Assembly (NCBI RefSeq): GCF_003287975.1 | Contig: NZ_QMKQ01000001.1 | Coordinates: 434,001-498,000 of the forward strand | Source of the DNA: Arthrobacter sp. AQ5-05 | Lineage (GTDB): Bacteria; Actinomycetota; Actinomycetes; Actinomycetales; Micrococcaceae | Length of the DNA: 64,000 nt | Direction of reading: 5' to 3' | In this document: piece by piece, positions 60,690-64,000 of the stretch | How positions within the stretch are numbered: position 1 is the first letter of the stretch | How the letters are laid out: each line of letters opens with the position of its first letter | Position numbers and translations under genes: made by a program | The notes under the pieces: model-generated | The model's input: the letters and a program-made list of their open reading frames with translations, nothing else | Databases searched by the model: none | What the model was told of the DNA's origin: nothing

Positions 60690-62285
60690 ATGGACAAGAT
60701 GAGCGACGAGACCGGGCCCGCGCTCAGCAGGCGAGCCCTGCGGGAGGCGCGACGTGCCGAGACCGAAGCCCAGCTTGCCCAAGAGGCGGCGGGCCAAAAG
60801 GCCGTGTCCCCCGTGGCGAAGCCCGAAGTGGTCAAGCCCGCCGCAGCCAAGCCCGCGACAGCGAAGCCGGCGGCAGCCAAGCCCGCAGCCGTTAAGCCAG
60901 CGGCCGTGGTTGCTGCGCCCAAGGCCGCCGCGCCGACGGCACCACCCGCTTCCAAGCCTGTCGAGAAGCCCGCTGTCCTGCCGGTGGAAAAGCCGGCTGT
61001 TGCCAAGCCGGTCGAGAAGCCGGCTGCGGCAAAGCCTGCCGCCGTACCCGTCCAAAATCCCGTGGCCGCCAAGCCGGCGGCCAAGCCCGTGCCTGAGCCG
61101 GCGGAACCAGCGCGCAGCCGTCGCGCCGCCACCGGTGAGGTTGATGCGGTGCCGGAGCGCACCGAGCGCACCTCCCTGCAGCGTGCCCGCGACCGCGAGG
61201 CACTGCGCACCCGCCGCCGCCTGGAACAGGAAGTTTCCGAACTTTCACCCAAGGACCCGGCCCCCGCCGAGGACCCGGCACCGCTGACGCGCAAGCAGAT
61301 GCGCCTGCAGGCCCTGGGTGCCGCGAAGGACGCAGGAGCCGCCCCGGCCCCCGCTGCCGCGCAGTCCACGCCCGCCACCAAGGACAAGCCGGCACCGGCC
61401 AAGCCCGCACCAGGCAAGCCGACACCGGCCAAGCCGGCCGGGGCCCAGCCGGAATCCGAACCGGAATCCCCCTCGCCGCAGATGAGCGTCGAGGAAGCCC
61501 TGGCGTTGCGCCGGCGCTCCGGCGGCGCCGCCCCGAGCGAACCGCTGCTCATCGCGCCCGAGGAAGACCTGGCCGACGTGGACCTGGAGGTCCTGGCCCA
61601 GCAGCGCGAGCTTGCCGCGCGTGCGGCGATCATTTCCCGCCGTGCCGCCGAACGCCTGCGCATGCAGGAGGAAAACACCCAGCGTGCCGGCGCCCGCCGC
61701 TCGGACCCCTTCACCGGGGCCATGAACCACCTGGTCGCAGAGGATGTCGAGAAGAAGCTGGTCAACACCGGCATCTCCGGTCCGCTGACACGTGGCTACA
61801 ACATCGCCATGACCGACCAGGGCACCATCGTCGAGGAACCGCAAACCGATGCGGCCCCGGCCACCAAGACTCCGGCTTCGGCGCCCCCGGCGCCCCAGCC
61901 GACGACCCCGGCAGCGAAAGCCCCGGCGGTCACACCTGCGCACAAGCCAAAGGCTGCTACTCCGGCCCAGGCATCGGCTGGTGGCTCCACGCCTCCGGCC
62001 GCGAAACAAGCTGCCGCAGCAGCACCGGCCAAGGCCCCCGTGGCCCCGGCCGCCGGCAAGGCGGTGGTGGCACCCGAATCCAGGGATGCCCACGCCGAAG
62101 ATGTTGGGCCCTCGACGGCTCGTCCTCCCGTGCGTGCCGTGCGCGCCCAGGGACTCGAGCCGTTGGACGTGCAGACCGCCGGAATGCGCCGTGCCAACAA
62201 CATGTACTTGATGGTCATCGCGGCCTTGTCCGTTGGAGGCGCGGCCCTGGTGGCCGGCCTCATCATGTTCCTGAACTCCAACTAG
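60690..62285 (+). CDS. Repeat-rich, C-terminally membrane-anchored hypothetical protein
   Basis: 531-residue protein. Residues about 40-145 are Ala/Lys/Pro/Val repeats of the PAAAKPA type, a more structured charged helical region follows at about 150-215 and 255-345 (MSVEEALALRRRSGG, LAARAAIISRRAAERLRMQEE), then a second Ala/Pro stretch, and a final helix (MYLMVIAALSVGGAALVAGLIMF) within 5 residues of the C-terminus. The tail-anchor places the body in the cytoplasm. It is conserved in position between nadD and rsfS in this group, with no known function. The ATG at 60699 is an alternative. Confidence 0.75.
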   Translation: MDKMSDETGPALSRRALREARRAETEAQLAQEAAGQKAVSPVAKPEVVKPAAAKPATAKPAAAKPAAVKPAAVVAAPKAAAPTAPPASKPVEKPAVLPVEKPAVAKPVEKPAAAKPAAVPVQNPVAAKPAAKPVPEPAEPARSRRAATGEVDAVPERTERTSLQRARDREALRTRRRLEQEVSELSPKDPAPAEDPAPLTRKQMRLQALGAAKDAGAAPAPAAAQSTPATKDKPAPAKPAPGKPTPAKPAGAQPESEPESPSPQMSVEEALALRRRSGGAAPSEPLLIAPEEDLADVDLEVLAQQRELAARAAIISRRAAERLRMQEENTQRAGARRSDPFTGAMNHLVAEDVEKKLVNTGISGPLTRGYNIAMTDQGTIVEEPQTDAAPATKTPASAPPAPQPTTPAAKAPAVTPAHKPKAATPAQASAGGSTPPAAKQAAAAAPAKAPVAPAAGKAVVAPESRDAHAEDVGPSTARPPVRAVRAQGLEPLDVQTAGMRRANNMYLMVIAALSVGGAALVAGLIMFLNSN

Positions 62286-62327
62286 CGCGCTTTTGCGACG
62301 CCACAATTCCCTCAAGGAGAACCCCCT

Positions 62328-62741
62328 ATGAGCGCCCACGAACATTCCCTCAACCTCGTCAAGGCAGCAGCCCTGGCCGCCGCCGAGAAGCAGGCGGAGA
62401 ACCTGATCGCACTGGACGTTTCCGAACGCCTCGGTGTCACCGATGCCTTCCTGATCGCCTCGGCAGCTTCCGAACGCCAGGTCAACTCGATCGTCGACGA
62501 GATCGAAGACAAGCTCGACGAGCTCTTCGAGATCCGCCCGGTACGCCGTGAAGGCCGCGGCGCCGGCCGCTGGGTGCTGCTCGACTACGCGGATGTGGTC
62601 ATCCACGTCCAGCACAACGAAGACCGCGTCTTCTACGCCCTGGAGCGCCTGTGGGGCGACTGCCCGCTCATTGAGCTGCCGACCACCGGGGAGCCCGCCA
62701 CCGACATGTCGCACATCGAGACGCTCCCAGATTCGCTCTAG
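62328..62741 (+). CDS. rsfS: Ribosomal silencing factor RsfS
   Basis: 137-residue RsfS (Iojap). LIALDVSERLGVTDAFLIAS near residue 27, SERQVNSIVDEIEDKL, and RGAGRWVLLDYADVVIHV near residue 83 are diagnostic. It binds ribosomal L14 and blocks 30S joining during starvation. AAGGAG precedes the ATG by about 9 nt. The nadD-x-rsfS order is typical for actinobacteria. Confidence 0.94.
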   Translation: MSAHEHSLNLVKAAALAAAEKQAENLIALDVSERLGVTDAFLIASAASERQVNSIVDEIEDKLDELFEIRPVRREGRGAGRWVLLDYADVVIHVQHNEDRVFYALERLWGDCPLIELPTTGEPATDMSHIETLPDSL

Positions 62742-62814
62742 GGCCTCTCGATTTGCGCCACGCGTTTTGTGTGGCCTATGATGGTTGAGTTGCCCGCAAG
62801 GGCGGCTCTCATCT

Positions 62815-62890
62815 GGGGGTATGGCGCAGTTGGTAGCGCGTCTGCATGGCATGCAGAAGGTCAGGGGTTCGAATCCCCTTACCTCCACCA
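62815..62890 (+). tRNA. tRNA-Ala (anticodon GGC)
   Basis: Acceptor GGGGGTA/TACCTCC (one G-T pair), anticodon stem TCTGC/GCAGA with loop ATGGCAT (GGC at 62848-62850), and T-arm AGGGGTTCGAATCCCCT. The 3' CCA is encoded. It reads GCC and GCU codons. Confidence 0.96.
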
Positions 62891-62900
62891 GATAACGAAA

Positions 62901-62948
62901 GCCGGGACACGGATCCACGAACAAGTGGAACCGTGTCCCGGCTTTTTT
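62901..62948 (+). terminator. Terminator of tRNA-Ala
   Basis: GCCGGGACACGGATCCAC at 62901-62918 pairs with GTGGAACCGTGTCCCGGC at 62925-62942 (one mismatch), loop GAACAA, followed by TTTTTT. Confidence 0.93.
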
Positions 62949-63577
62949 GCGCCCGGATTCCCTCGTTGGAGGCGGGCTTCCAGCGCCGCCCAGGCGGTCC
63001 GCCACCCCGCGGACGGTCCCTTGTGCCGCTTGGCGGTGGGGTGGCCGACACACCGGCCGAATCGCGTCTCGTCGCTGCCGTCGATCAAGCCGGCCGATGG
63101 AGCGGGCGTGCCGGCATTCAGTCGTGCCGGATGCCGCTGGTGTTGCGTTCGAGGGAAAGCGGTTCGGCAGGCTCCAGCACCCGAGGCCCGGTTGACGGCT
63201 GGACGGCTGGACGGCTCACGGCGAACGGAACCGCAAGCTCGTTCACCGTCTCCTCCCCGTGGCAGGGGAATGCGAGGATCGAAGACCGGGTGGGGTCCGC
63301 GGGTTCCGGGGGGTCTTGCCGGGTTCGACGGGTGCCATGAAGGGGCTATTGGCCTTGCGGCCAAGCGACTGCCCGGAAGAGCGGACTCCGGAATCGGAAC
63401 GTGGTGGTTTCCCGTATCGGTTCCCGGGCGGACGAGGGGCCGCCGGACACTGAGAGTGGGCTCACGGTGGCTTGGCCGTTGTGGGCATGTAGATTCTAGA
63501 TGCACCTATCCCGCCGGATGATCGCTGGACGTGTTCACCGTGAAGCGCAGTGATCCTTGGTGCAACGGAGGAATAAC
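62949..63577. other. Gap between tRNA-Ala and the oxidoreductase gene
   Basis: 630 bases with no supportable gene on either strand. It contains a small tandem repeat (GACGGCTG, GACGGCTG, GACGGCTC at 63194-63217). The last 100 bases are less GC-rich, with TAGATT at about 63491 as a possible -10, and presumably hold the promoter of the following gene. Confidence 0.4.
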
Positions 63578-64000
63578 ATGAAAGCCATTGCCTACACCGG
63601 GTATGGCGGCCCGGACGTCATGACGGTCCTGGAGTTGCCCGAACAACGACCCGCGGAGAACCAGGTTCTCATCAAGGTCGCCGCAGTGGGCCTGAACCCC
63701 GTGGACGCGATGCAGCGGGCCGGAACCATGAAGATGCTGCACCCCTACAAGTTCCCGAAAATCGCCGGAAACGAACTCAGCGGGGTCATCACCGCGCTGG
63801 GTCCCGGGGCCTCCCGCTTTGCGGTGGGGGACCGGGTGGTCTCACGCGTGGGCAAGACGGCACTGGGCGCCCTGGCCCAATACCTGGCCATCGACGAATT
63901 CCTGGTGGCTCCCGCGCCGAAGTCCGTTGCCCTGGTCAATGCCGCGGCGCTGCCCCTGGCGGGCCTTACCGCGCAGCAGGCGCTGGGCCCCAACCACCTG
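63578..64000 (+). CDS. Zinc-independent quinone oxidoreductase-like MDR protein (3' end cut)
   Basis: First 141 residues of a medium-chain dehydrogenase/reductase. It begins MKAIAYTGYGGPDVMTVLEL, followed by VLIKVAAVGLNPVDAMQRAG, IAGNELSGVITALGPGASRF and VGDRVVSRVG, and reaches AAALPLAGLTAQQAL just before the NADP-binding domain. NPVD in place of zinc-ligand Cys points to the quinone oxidoreductase branch. GGAGGAATAAC precedes the ATG. It runs off the end of the window, so the cofactor domain cannot be seen. Confidence 0.88.
   Translation, partial: MKAIAYTGYGGPDVMTVLELPEQRPAENQVLIKVAAVGLNPVDAMQRAGTMKMLHPYKFPKIAGNELSGVITALGPGASRFAVGDRVVSRVGKTALGALAQYLAIDEFLVAPAPKSVALVNAAALPLAGLTAQQALGPNHL

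Noticed and set aside
60820-61120. Apparent tandem DNA repeats that might suggest a CRISPR or VNTR array
   Set aside because: They are imperfect codon repeats for Ala-Lys-Pro within one gene. There are no constant repeats with unique spacers.
63194-63217. Three copies of an 8-mer (GACGGCT-G/C)
   Set aside because: Too short and too GC-biased to imply function; probably simple slippage.
62769-63521. 250-residue frame over tRNA-Ala and the following gap
   Set aside because: It crosses the tRNA and its terminator. The rest has no conserved pattern.

Overview
The window is ordinary core chromosome of a high-GC actinobacterium, most likely Micrococcaceae (Arthrobacter / Paeniglutamicibacter group). 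Pointers are the strong G/C bias at third codon positions, paired clpP1-clpP2-clpX behind trigger factor, a GlbO-type globin, an Rv2466c-like thioredoxin-fold protein, an ileS T-box leader, the order ileS-folC-DUF4233-ndk and rne-rplU-rpmA-obg-proB-proA-nadD-rsfS, and several genes whose -10 box lies only 6-8 nt before the start codon (leaderless mRNAs). I see no prophage, insertion sequence, CRISPR array or integrase.

Layout. 0-16 kb: mixed housekeeping genes: CPBP membrane protease, a second SSB, the ABC-F factor EttA, acyl-CoA thioesterase, globin GlbO, an OsmC/AlkD pair, aminopeptidase N, aspartate dehydrogenase, RpiB, a Nei-type glycosylase, and a DHA2 exporter divergent from a MarR regulator with a perfect 33-bp palindrome between them. 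16.3-22.5 kb: tRNA-Gly and tRNA-Pro, then the protein quality-control block tig, clpP1, clpP2, clpX, with a ClgR-like box before clpP1. 22.5-28.4 kb: an archaeal-type valS, an alpha-glucosidase, a DUF488 gene and an SDR.

28.4-39.9 kb: assimilatory sulfate reduction. ATP sulfurylase (CysDN) makes APS, CysH reduces it, and siroheme sulfite reductase makes sulfide with electrons probably from the terminal ferredoxin-NADP reductase. The two-domain CysG-like protein and the SirB/CbiX-like chelatase supply siroheme. An SsuABC/TauABC-like transporter lies in the middle. No APS kinase is present, so the route probably goes directly through APS.

40-51 kb: a decayed alpha/beta-hydrolase relic, small membrane proteins, an HNH endonuclease, the T-box-controlled type-2 ileS with folC, DUF4233 and ndk, a broken lipoprotein gene, and a DUF2809/VKOR pair. 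51-63 kb: a large RNase E/G, ribosomal L21/L27, Obg, proline synthesis (ProB, ProA), NadD, a repeat-rich membrane-anchored protein, RsfS and tRNA-Ala(GGC). The window ends inside a quinone-oxidoreductase-like gene.

No clearly novel multi-gene system is visible. The most interesting signals are regulatory or structural: the MarR-locus palindrome, the short T-box, the ClgR-like box, a 27-codon in-line minigene in the sulfur operon, two genes lacking a normal start codon where homology expects one, a frameshifted lipoprotein gene with a CCC-TAA junction, a pseudogene relic, and an unexplained hairpin-rich gap at 22.14-22.43 kb.
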